DNA from: Proteus mirabilis ATCC 29906 | Lineage (GTDB): Bacteria > Pseudomonadota > Gammaproteobacteria > Enterobacterales > Enterobacteriaceae | NCBI RefSeq assembly: GCF_000160755.1 | Contig: NZ_GG668576.1 | Coordinates: 1,198,308 to 1,262,307, forward strand | Length of the DNA: 64,000 bases | Direction of reading: 5' to 3' | Shown: in pieces, positions 8,917-19,500 of the stretch | Layout: each line of letters starts with the position of its first letter | Position numbering within the stretch: position 1 is the first letter of the stretch | Program-made: the position numbers and the translations under genes | Notes under the pieces: model-generated | What the model saw: only the letters and a program-made list of their open reading frames with translations | Databases searched by the model: none | Told to the model about the DNA's origin: nothing

Positions 8917-11900
8917 TCATATCTATTCCAATATAGCACAAGGCAATATCACATTTTATGGAGCTGGGGCTTACAATGAGATCATTCGTACAACTCAAGT
9001 TCATCCTCATAATGATTTATTAGTTGAATATACGAAAGCTGAAAATATTTTTCTAACAAGTGCTTATATGTTAAATCTAGACTTAGATAAAAGTATTAAT
9101 TTTCTAACAAGTGATAATAAGCAAAATTTCGAATCCGGTAAACCTGTTGAAGTAAAAGCGATTAAATCATTGCGAGAACCAAATACTTATTTGTTTAAAA
9201 CACCGGGCCCAGGGGATACCAATTTATTCATATCAGACTATGGTCGTCGAGATTATACCTTTAATAAAGTCAAAATTTACAATGATCCTGAAACGGGAAA
9301 ACTTCAATACGATTCCGAACTTTGGCGTATAACGCCTGATAGTGGGGACATTAGGAACATACGTTTTGATAAAAAAAATTTTGAGGATACCTATAATCTT
9401 AGTGTGGTCAATAATTGTTGGAATACATTAGAAAAACAAGAAATTATCGAATCACCACGTTTCACAAAAATAAATGCTGATAGCCACTATCAATTATCTA
9501 ATTTAAAAGTATTTCAACACATTAATACAGAACAAATCCAAAGAAAGTCTCTAGAAACAATCAAGTTGGGCGTAGCACAAGAACTTTTTAAAGACGATAA
9601 TTCTGCTGAATGCTCTGGTGATATCAATTTCACAGGTGGTGGCGCTGGTAATGTCATTAAATCTGATGTTACACAAGGTGATATCAATTTTACAGGTGGC
9701 GGCATAGCAAATGTAATAAAACATAACTCTAATTATGGTAATACCAACTTTACTGGTGGAGGCGCAGCCAACATCATTGTAAAAAAAGGTCAAAGAGGAG
9801 ACCTAACATTTGATGGAGGAGGATTAGCAAATGTCTTACTACATCAAAGTAAAGAAGGAAGAATGAACATTAATGCTACTGGTGCCACGAATGTATTAAT
9901 CCGAATTGGTGACGGTGAATATAAAGCACATCTTACGGCATTAGGGAATGTTTCTATTCACAAAGGACAAGGTGATAGTCATATCACAATGTTAGGAGGA
10001 TTAAATACCCATACCCAGATTGATAGTCATCAGCGTGATAAGGCTTTATGGCGAGCATTAGGCGGACTTAATGTCATGACACAAGTCGGTGCTGGTACTA
10101 TTACATCTTTACTCGGCGGCGGTGGAAATGTCCTGACTAAAATGGGTGAAGGCGACCTAAGTAGCATCATGTTAGGTGGTGCTAATATCATTACACATAT
10201 CAGCAATAACAAAATAAAATCAAACACTTACACTATCACCCTAGGTGGATTAAATATTTTAACAAAAAAAGGTCAAGGTGATATTTTAGCCATAATGGGG
10301 GGAGGTGGCAATGTCCTAACACATATCGGAAACGGTAACATACATGGCGTTATGCTTGGAGGTGCCAATATCTTAACTAAAGTAGGTAATGGTGATCTTT
10401 CAGGCATTATGCTAGGTATTGGTAATGTACTAACACATGTTGGCGATGGGCAAACCCTAGGTATAATGGGCGCTGTGGGGAATATTTTCACTAAAGTCGG
10501 TAATGGAACCAGTATGGGTGCCATGGTCGGTGGTGGCAATATATTCACCCATATAGGTAATGGTGAAGCTTGGGCACTAATGGGAGGTTTAGGCAACGTC
10601 TATACCAAAATAGGCAATGGGAATACTTTGGCACTAATGATCGCCAAAGGGAATGTGTTCACTCATGTGGGTGATGGAATGTCGGTTGCTCTAATGTTAG
10701 CGATAGGCAATATAGCCACAAAAGTGGGCGATGGCATGACATTAGCTGCAATGATTGGCAGTGCTAATATTTTTACTCACATTGGGCATGAAGAAACCTT
10801 TGCTGCAATGGTGGGTAAAGGTAATGTCCTTACCAAAGTTGGCAATGGATTAACGTTGGGATTAATGCTAGGTGTGGCTAATATTTATACCCATGTCGGT
10901 GATGGCATTGGTATTGGGCTGTTTTCTGGTAAAGCAAATATCATGACCAAAGTGGGTAATGGAACCACATTATCAGCGATGTTTGGCAAAGCCAATATTA
11001 TGACCCATATCGGTGATGGGATAACTGGCATACTTGCATTAGGCCAAGCCAATATCATAACAAAAGTGGGTGATGGCATTGCGGGAATCATTGCTGGTGC
11101 GAAAGGAAATATCGTTACTCATGTAGGTGATGGAATAACCGCTGCGATCCTCGGCGGAAAAGCGAATATTTTAACAAAAGTGGGTGATGGGCTCACCGTA
11201 GGTCTGCTGATTTCAAAGGTGGGAAATATTATGACCCATATTGGTAATAGCACCACGATTGGTTTTGCCAAAGGCAACGCCAATATCATCACAAAAGTAG
11301 GCTATGGTTTAGGCATTAATGCGGCATGGGGTAAAGCTAATATTTTCACTCATATCGGCGATGGTGAACGATATAACTTCGCCAAAGGAAATGCCAACAT
11401 CATTACCAAAGTAGGTAATGGACAAGAAACCTCTGTTGTTAAAGGTAATATCAATATTATTACACACGTAGGTAGTGGAAATAATTATACTGGTGCATGG
11501 GGCAATGGGAATGTTGTAACACAAATTGGTGATGGTCGTCAGGTCGCCTTAGCAAAAGGTCATGCAAATATTGTCACTATGCTCGGAAAAGGTGACAACT
11601 ATGGCATAGTTTGGGGTAAAGCCAATATTTCGACAAAAGTAGGTAATGGCACGCAAGTCACCATAGCAAAAGGCCAAGCAAATATTACAACAACCGTAGG
11701 TGATGGCCTAGGTGTTACCGTTACATACGGCAACGCAAATATCAATACTAAAGTGGGGAATGGTGTATCTGTAAACGTTGCTTGGGGGAAATATAACGTA
11801 AGTACCAAAGTGGGTGACGGCTTAAATGTTTCGGTCATGAAAGGTACCGCTAATGCAAATATCCATGTTGGTAACGGTTTAGGTATTAACGCCTCTTACG

Positions 11901-13573
11901 CAAAAAACAATGTCATCGTTAAAATTGGCAATGGTGATATCTACAGCTTATCGGTTGCTTCTAGTAATACTCAAAGTAATAAACTCGCTACTTTCTTCGG
12001 CAATATAAAACAGAGTGTACTTGGTGTGGTCGGGAGTCAGGCTATTAACTATTTAGTACAAGGTGATGATGTAACCACTTCCGGCTCCCGCAAAGGCAAA
12101 GGCGCTATTCATTTAATTGAAAAATCTTCAATCGACGGTTTCAAAATGAACAAAATCGACGAAGTGAAGAGTAACATTGATATAAATTTAAAAGGTCATA
12201 TCACAGAGGTAGAAACCCCTAGTTTAAGTGATGTTAATACAGATGAATCCAACTTAACCAATAACAGTCCGAATTTGATCATAAATGGTGACTTTAAACA
12301 TGGATTTAAACCTGTAACAGAAGGTTGGAATATTGCATATACTCAGGATAAAATTACAGCAATTAGCCAATATGGACATAGAGCCTCTATTGATACACCA
12401 ACTAATACTAATAATAAAGATTATTGGGATGGTGGACTTATAGCAGAATACAAGGAAGAATATGAACCAAATATCGCTATATATCAAGATATTAGTGGTT
12501 TAATGCAAAATGAGGTGATTGAATTAAGTTTTGAGTATGAACGACAAGATAATACGCCAACAGAGAATAAATTAAGTGTTATCTGGAATGGTGAGGTTGT
12601 CTTCACTTCATCAAGTGATGATAAGTCAATAGCATGGCAACAACAACAAATTAAATTAACCGCAAATGCAGAAAATAATCGTCTTATTTTTACCATTCCA
12701 GGCTCTGATGGCTTGCAAGGAAATAATTACAGACTAAGAAATATTGTCGCTAAATCAGCTGTAGCAAATATAAACAAGCATATCTCAGATTCTGATGCGA
12801 CAAAAAATGCCCTCGCTGACAAAAAGAAGGCAGATGCCAATCGTCAAAAACTAACTGATGAAAAACAACGCCTATTAGACCACATCTCTACCACACAGAC
12901 TGAACTTGAATCGACCGATCACCTTGCACTGGAGAAAAACGGCCATAGAGAACGCGATGCCATTCTTGAAGAAGCTAATTCAGTAACACACAATTTGACC
13001 ACAGTTGGTCAAACACTGGAAGTACTCAGCGAATATTCACAAGATGCCCCCCCCTCAGATCAACCATGGAGTGAGCCATTCGCGGAAGGAATTTTAAAGG
13101 ATGTACAGAAGAGCTTAATTAATACTAAAAAAATTGTTTCAGTGCCTGTTAATAATATTAAAACTCAGTATGTTGCAAACCTTACAAAGGTGAAAAAATC
13201 GATAAAAAAATCGGAATATGGCGTTATTCAAAGTGAAGAACATTGTCAAGAAGTGCAACTCGATACTTCCAAAGCAAAAAATGATGCAGATAAAAGATAC
13301 TCAGACGCGATAGATAAAAAAAATAGTGCTCAAATGGCAGAGAAAAAAGCATCAACCATGGTGGAAGATGCGAGATCACGAGGAGATACGGAGCAAAAAA
13401 CAGCGACTAGCATATCGGATAAAGCACAAAAAGAAGCTAAATCTGTTCAACTGAAAGAAAGTGATAAACCTAATCGTCACAGGGCGCATGGTAGCGGTTT
13501 ATCCGGAGAAGCGGCCTATGTAGAGGGGGCTGATGATAATCCATCCAGTTATATCAAACCAATATCAAACTAA
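8813..13573 (+). CDS. MARTX toxin, middle fragment: A and B repeats, lectin-like segment, coiled coil (frame 2)
   Basis: In the repaired reading this part joins frame 1 at the G10 tract; 8813 is only the first in-frame start and has no ribosome-binding site. In order it holds the rest of the first A-repeat block, a linker with NDPETGKLQYDSELW, a second A block (9610-9900, GDINFTGGG repeats), about 35 B repeats (9904-11960), a stretch starting NLIINGDF (about 12270) that resembles a carbohydrate-binding beta-sandwich, and a long charged coiled coil (about 12790-13460). All parts have counterparts in the same order in V. cholerae RtxA. It ends at TAA 13571-13573, which overlaps the next frame by 41 bp. 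Confidence 0.85.
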   Translation: MEQEPIIGLHVSAEILIPIKKQVAISIFRGGGGYNHIYSNIAQGNITFYGAGAYNEIIRTTQVHPHNDLLVEYTKAENIFLTSAYMLNLDLDKSINFLTSDNKQNFESGKPVEVKAIKSLREPNTYLFKTPGPGDTNLFISDYGRRDYTFNKVKIYNDPETGKLQYDSELWRITPDSGDIRNIRFDKKNFEDTYNLSVVNNCWNTLEKQEIIESPRFTKINADSHYQLSNLKVFQHINTEQIQRKSLETIKLGVAQELFKDDNSAECSGDINFTGGGAGNVIKSDVTQGDINFTGGGIANVIKHNSNYGNTNFTGGGAANIIVKKGQRGDLTFDGGGLANVLLHQSKEGRMNINATGATNVLIRIGDGEYKAHLTALGNVSIHKGQGDSHITMLGGLNTHTQIDSHQRDKALWRALGGLNVMTQVGAGTITSLLGGGGNVLTKMGEGDLSSIMLGGANIITHISNNKIKSNTYTITLGGLNILTKKGQGDILAIMGGGGNVLTHIGNGNIHGVMLGGANILTKVGNGDLSGIMLGIGNVLTHVGDGQTLGIMGAVGNIFTKVGNGTSMGAMVGGGNIFTHIGNGEAWALMGGLGNVYTKIGNGNTLALMIAKGNVFTHVGDGMSVALMLAIGNIATKVGDGMTLAAMIGSANIFTHIGHEETFAAMVGKGNVLTKVGNGLTLGLMLGVANIYTHVGDGIGIGLFSGKANIMTKVGNGTTLSAMFGKANIMTHIGDGITGILALGQANIITKVGDGIAGIIAGAKGNIVTHVGDGITAAILGGKANILTKVGDGLTVGLLISKVGNIMTHIGNSTTIGFAKGNANIITKVGYGLGINAAWGKANIFTHIGDGERYNFAKGNANIITKVGNGQETSVVKGNINIITHVGSGNNYTGAWGNGNVVTQIGDGRQVALAKGHANIVTMLGKGDNYGIVWGKANISTKVGNGTQVTIAKGQANITTTVGDGLGVTVTYGNANINTKVGNGVSVNVAWGKYNVSTKVGDGLNVSVMKGTANANIHVGNGLGINASYAKNNVIVKIGNGDIYSLSVASSNTQSNKLATFFGNIKQSVLGVVGSQAINYLVQGDDVTTSGSRKGKGAIHLIEKSSIDGFKMNKIDEVKSNIDINLKGHITEVETPSLSDVNTDESNLTNNSPNLIINGDFKHGFKPVTEGWNIAYTQDKITAISQYGHRASIDTPTNTNNKDYWDGGLIAEYKEEYEPNIAIYQDISGLMQNEVIELSFEYERQDNTPTENKLSVIWNGEVVFTSSSDDKSIAWQQQQIKLTANAENNRLIFTIPGSDGLQGNNYRLRNIVAKSAVANINKHISDSDATKNALADKKKADANRQKLTDEKQRLLDHISTTQTELESTDHLALEKNGHRERDAILEEANSVTHNLTTVGQTLEVLSEYSQDAPPSDQPWSEPFAEGILKDVQKSLINTKKIVSVPVNNIKTQYVANLTKVKKSIKKSEYGVIQSEEHCQEVQLDTSKAKNDADKRYSDAIDKKNSAQMAEKKASTMVEDARSRGDTEQKTATSISDKAQKEAKSVQLKESDKPNRHRAHGSGLSGEAAYVEGADDNPSSYIKPISN
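8898..8907 (+). repeat. G10 homopolymer tract causing a frameshift in the MARTX gene
   Basis: Ten G in a row follow TTTTTC. With ten the frame closes nine bases later; with nine (or any multiple of three) the N-terminal and middle parts are fused. Tracts of this type mutate by slipped-strand mispairing and are the usual basis of phase-variable surface and secreted proteins. A sequencing miscount is the main alternative. Confidence 0.8.
9904..11960 (+). repeat. Array of about 35 B-type MARTX repeats (19 residues, 57 bp)
   Basis: Tandem units follow the pattern [V/I]G-D/N-G-x9-10-G-x-[A/G]-N-[I/V]-x-T-[K/H]. Almost all are exactly 57 bp, with rare longer ones near the start (about 10024 and 10200). 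Unit sequences have diverged at DNA level, so the array is old and not a fresh tandem expansion. From about 10086 to 11470 consecutive units end alternately in TK and TH, giving a 38-residue super-period. Confidence 0.9.
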
Positions 13574-16500
13574 AAAAAATGATGGTCGTTTCAATAATAA
13601 ACTGACAACATTTAATCAGGAATTACTTGATGATGCTCAGCAAGCCATTAATCGTTTAAGCATTAATGCTGGGATCCGACAAAAATCGGCAAACGTTCTT
13701 CCCTCTTTTACATCAGACCTTAATGGAGATGACGTAGCAACCTATCAACAACCTTCTCTTCGTTCAGGCAATCTTCAATATCACAAAATAGGAGCTATCG
13801 CGGTCAATCTTTCTGGATTAGGCGAAAGCCCCATTTTTGAAACGCTAAAACAAAAATTCAATGTAAAAATTAAGAATAGAAATACTTACTTTACTTTTAT
13901 TTTGGAAAAAAATAGTGGTCGTATCCAAAAAAATATTTATTTGGATAACATCAATGATCCCACTCAGCAAAAAATAATAGAACACTTTATTTTAGCTAAT
14001 TATTCAAATTTTGAAGCAATGCCTAATGAACTTCATTTAGAAAATGACAAAATTAAATCAAGTCATAACAACAAAGATAGGATACTTGCAGAATACGTAG
14101 AACATAAATGGCAAATGCTAACTGATTCAAAAGTCATGTCAGTTGATGAACTACATAAAGTTGCAAGTGTTAAAGGCAAAATACAAGGCGAAAGTTATAA
14201 ATCAATCATTACAACTCTCTCGGAATACCATGAAAAAGAATCGAATACAAACTGCTTACCAATAGAGAAATTGAGAGTGCTAGCTCAGTTGCGAAACCAA
14301 ATTGATGGTTACCTATTAGGACACCCCGACTCTGAACGCAATGATGGATTGAAACAGTTACAAACTCAAGTCAATACACGTTATAAACACGCATCGGCTT
14401 TAATACAAGATAGTCACACCATCAACGCTGATAGCAGCTTTAGTCGCTTATACGATTCACTTTCAAATGCCAATTTAAAAAGAAGTAAACACATTTATAT
14501 TGATATTAACGGACACTTTGTCACTGAAGGAAAAAACAATCTGCAAGGGAAAAATAGACTAACCAGCGGAAAAGAAGTGATTGAGCGAGTAAAAAATGCC
14601 GTAGAAAAAGAATATGGCGCACCGATTGCCAATAAAGTCTTCAGTCAATTTGCAAATAATGAATTCGCTGAAAACGGCGAGGGTATTGATGTTTCAGGGT
14701 TAAAAAAAATTCACAGAGCTATTGAGCGGGAACTATCTCCTCATAGTGCAACCTTATATATCTGGAAACCAAGCAATCATAGTAATTTGGGACACGCCAC
14801 ACTACAAATAGGTCAAGGTCGCTTACTGTTAAACACAGAAGACGCACAAAATAATCATAAAGAAAACTACATCAGTTGGTGGCCTAACAAGGCGAAGTCA
14901 TATTTTGATGTGATGGGAGTCCCCTCACAACCAAAAGAGTCGTTAGCATCGGATGTTGCAGCAGAAGAAAATGATGGCTTTGGTTTAAATTACAAATATA
15001 AAGAACTAAACAGATATGACCGACTCATGAATATTGCGAAAGGTGAAACGGTCACCACTGCAGATGATTTATCTCTTGCAGACGCAAAAAATATATTGAC
15101 GATCCCAAATTATATAGAAAATTCAAAAATACCGCGAACAATTGGACAGCCTTTTATTGATGAATGGGTAATAACTCAGAAAAAACTCAACAACATCGCC
15201 ACAAATTTTCTAGAAGCTGTACAAGGTAAATTTAGTGGAAATACCATAACTATAAATGGTGCCATGATACTATTGACAGAGCCCACGTTACTATCAAAAA
15301 GAAAAATCCCACTTTCTGTTGCACAGCCTTTTATTGAACAATGGGATAATATAAAAACACAACAAGAAGATATATCTATTCAATTATTAAAAGCGATGAA
15401 GACTTGGATACAAGAAGGTAAGGATCCAACGTTAACGAAAAAACGAATTGCTTTAGTAGAAAACGAATTTGCTGAGCAAAAACAAAAAAGTATTGACAGA
15501 TTTAAAACCAGCTTACCTGATGAAGGACGAGTATTCCGTATTAATTTAGAGGGGTTAGACGTTGCTGCTATGCAAGCTGAATGGCAACGAATTAAAAATT
15601 CACCTAATGGTCGTTATCATTTATTAACCCAAAATTGTTCGAGTATCGTAGCGAAAATTTTAAAAGCGGGTGGCGCAGATGAACTGATTGGCTATAACTG
15701 GCAACCTAAATATAATATTTGGACACCAAATCAAATGTTCGCATTTGCTCAAGAGTTACAAGAAGCGCAAATGGCACGACAACAAAGTAGAATGATTCCA
15801 CCTAACTTACACGCGTTGTCAGGTTCTGAAAATATCCGTCAAGAGCTAGAAAACACCTCCCCTCTTATTTCTGCTGAACAAAAGCTCAATATTGTTTTTA
15901 GTGAACAGGAAACGGGTTTTCTACTGACACAAGCATCAGATGAAACGAATGAAAAATTTATTTATATAAAAAATGGAGATAATCAAGAACAACAAAAAAT
16001 AATGAGTAATTTTATACTCACTCATTATCGTGATTTTGACTCTATCCCTGAGCAACTTTATTTCTTAGATAATACAATCGTGTCACTCGATAAAAACCAT
16101 TCACGAATATTATCAGAAAAAGTCGGTGAAAATTGGCAACCTGTTGCCTATTCGAATCTAATGACTGCTGATGAATTAACCTCCGCTGCAGAGGTGACAG
16201 GAAAAGCACGCGGTGAAAATTATAAAGCGATCATTCAATCGCTTAGAGATTATGAATTACAAAGTACAAATACAAACAACACACCAATAGATATATTTCA
16301 GCAACTATCCACATTACGTATACAAATTAATAGTTATCTGCTTAAACACCCTGATTCAAAACGTAACGAAGCATTGCAACAATTACGCGACCAAGTTGAT
16401 ATACGTTATAAACATGCTTCTATCTTATTAAGTAATAGCCAGCAAGTTGATTCAAATAATACTTTTAGTTATTTATATGAGATTTTTTCAAATGCTAACT

Positions 16501-19500
16501 TAAAAATCAACAAACATATTTATCTTGATGAAAACGGCAACTTTGTTACAAAAGGGAAAAATAATTTACAAAACCAAGACAAACTTATCAGTGGTAAAAA
16601 TGCAATCACAAGCATTAAAAGATTGGTCGAAAAAGAGTATGGCAGTGAAATTACCAATCAGGTATTTAATCAATTTACAGAAAATGAATTTGCCCAAAAT
16701 GGCCATGGTATTGACCTGTCAGGATTGAAAAAAATTCACCAAGCAATTGAACAACAAGTTTCACCAATCAGTTCTACACTATATATCTGGAAGCCCAGCA
16801 AACATAGTCGCTTGGGACATGCTGCGCTACAAATAGGTTCTGGGCGCTTACAATTAGATAGCGATAGTGTGCAGGATAACCATGATAATAATTATGTCAG
16901 TTGGTGGCCTGCCGGGAGCAAATCGCTCGCAAACCCACTGAATATTACAACAGAAAAAAATCCTGATTTAAAATTACGCTGGTATGATTTAAGCCAACCA
17001 GTGAGTCGCTCAACAAATTTCATGACTTTACAAATTGATATTCAAGAAGAGGAAAAGACGAATTTCAAATTAAATAAAGATGAAGGGGAAAATGACAGAC
17101 AGTTAAAAGAATTTAGAGATAAAACGAATCTTACCCGAGGTCTCGAAAATATTACACCTGAAATCGCAGGCTTACTGTTGAATGCTCCTCATTGGATACC
17201 AGAAACACTTATCCCACCTGAAATTTCACACCCCTTTATTAAACAGTGGAAAAGCCCAAATAGTAATCTACTTGAAGTATCAACAAACTTTTCAATCGCA
17301 GTGAAAAACTGGCTAAAAGTCGCCTTTCCAACAGCGATGATTAACCAAACCTTTGCATTGGAAATCAAGAAAATTAAAGAAATTGAAGACCGAAAAACAG
17401 AAAATTTCAAAACAAGTGTCGCTGATGATACAAATGATGGCGTGGTGTTTCGCATTAATCTAGAGGGACTTGATGCCGCCGCCATGCAAAAAGAGTGGAA
17501 GCGCATTAATAGCCAGTCTGATCCTCGTTACCAATTATTAACCAAGAACTGTTCTAGTATTGTTGCTAGAATATTAAAAGCAGGCGGAGCAGATCAACTG
17601 ATTGGTCATCATTGGAAACCTCGATTTGGCATATGGACACCAAATGAGTTGTATAAATTTTCTCAAAAGATACAGGAAGCACGCTTAGCCCAAATTGCGG
17701 TACAACAAGGCAAACCTATACATTCTAATTTACAAGCATTATCAGACCACAATAAAGTGGCTATTGATAATGACGGTACATCACCAAACGAGAGAAAAAA
17801 TCTTAGCCCATTAACACGTTTTTTTAATGATCATTTTTTCGGCAGCTATGAACGTCGTAGAGACATGACAACGGTGATGAGAATAAAAAATGAAGAAAAA
17901 ATAACATTAAAAGGGGATGCAGGCCGTCTTACAGGATCATATTACAGAGGAAACGACAATATTCCAGAAGCTACCGATAAGAAAGTAGTACTATTTTTAC
18001 ATGGTTCAAATTCCCCTACCGAAAAACAATCCTCTAGTTTTTATCATTATTATAACCAACAAGGCATCGATATGTTAGCGATTAACATGAGAGGGTTTGG
18101 CGAAAGCGATGGCTCGCCAACAGAGCAAGGAATGTATGCTGATGCACAAACCATGTTCCGTTATCTCGTTAATGATAAAGGTATCGATCCTAAAAATATT
18201 ATTATTCATGGTTATTCCATGGGGGCACCAATTGCGGCTAAATTAGCCAGCGATATTTCAGCTAACGGTCAGCATATAGCTGGGCTATTCTTAGATAGAC
18301 CAATGCCAAGTATGTCAAAAGCAATTGAATCTTATGATGAATATAGCCTTAAGAAATTGACTGGACAACTCGCAAAAAAAATCAATGGCCAATTCTCCGT
18401 AGAAAAAAATCTACAGGGTTTCTCAAAAGATATCCCCATTATATTGCTCACTGACTGTGGCGAGCTGGGCATTGGTGGTGAAAAAATGCGCACTAAATTA
18501 CTTGATAAAGGATATCTAGTTAAAGGAGAAAGAACCGATGTTTCTCATTTAGAGAGCCTTAAGTTGATGAATCAATACGGTAAACAAATAATATCAAGTT
18601 TACTATCCCCAGAGTATGTAAATAACACCAATCACAGAAATGCGTTAGATTCGATACAAAACCCGATAAAAAAGAATAAGGTGACTGATTGGGGGATGGT
18701 ATATGTAAAACCCAATGATAATGGGGGTGATAGTCGTTTTGATAGCCAGATTATTATCCAAACAGAGGATGATCCGATAGTCGCTCAAGCAGCTTCGGCA
18801 CTTGCCGCTAAACATGCCAAAAATAGTATCGTGGTACAATTGGATGCCGATGGTCATTACCGCGTAGCTTATGGCGACCCAGCACAACTTTCAGGTAAAA
18901 TACGTTGGCAGCTTGTTGGCCATGGTCGTGAAACAACCGAAAATAATCATTTACGCCTTAGCAACTACAATGCTGATGAGCTTTCCAATCAATTGGTTAA
19001 ATTCAATACCGTATTCAGCAAAGAAAATAATATCAATACAACTCCTGAACATATCAGTATTGTCGGTTGTTCATTAATAAGTAATGACAAGCAGGCAGGA
19101 TTTGCCCACCAGTTTATCAATGCATTAGATCAACAAGGCATTCGTAGTAGCGTTTCTGCTCGAGTAACAGAGGTCGCCGTTGATAGCAATGGTCACAAAT
19201 ACACCAAAGATAACAACGGAGAGTGGGTAGCCAAACAAAACCAAAACAAGGTAGTGTTAAATTGGAATAAAGAAGGCAAAATCACGACTGAATTTGAGCA
19301 AATACATAATGGTGTTGCTGAAGGTGATATTGATTTGACTAAAATAGGTGCTTCAGCTGACAACAAAGTACGTGGCGCAATTGCAGATAATAATGAAGTC
19401 TTTACCGCCCCCAAAAAAGGTAAAAAATCAACCAAACAAAGCTCATCAGGAAGTGATAATTCATCACTAAGCTATTCTGGCAATATCCAAGTCAGTGTGG

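Noticed and set aside
10273-11838. Several Pro/Ile-rich minus-strand open frames across the B repeats
   Set aside because: They are mirror images of the repeat coding sequence and keep the same period; no start signals.
9904-11960. Regular 57-bp repeats that could suggest a CRISPR array or minisatellite
   Set aside because: There are no constant repeats with unique spacers; the units are diverged and code in one frame for MARTX B repeats.
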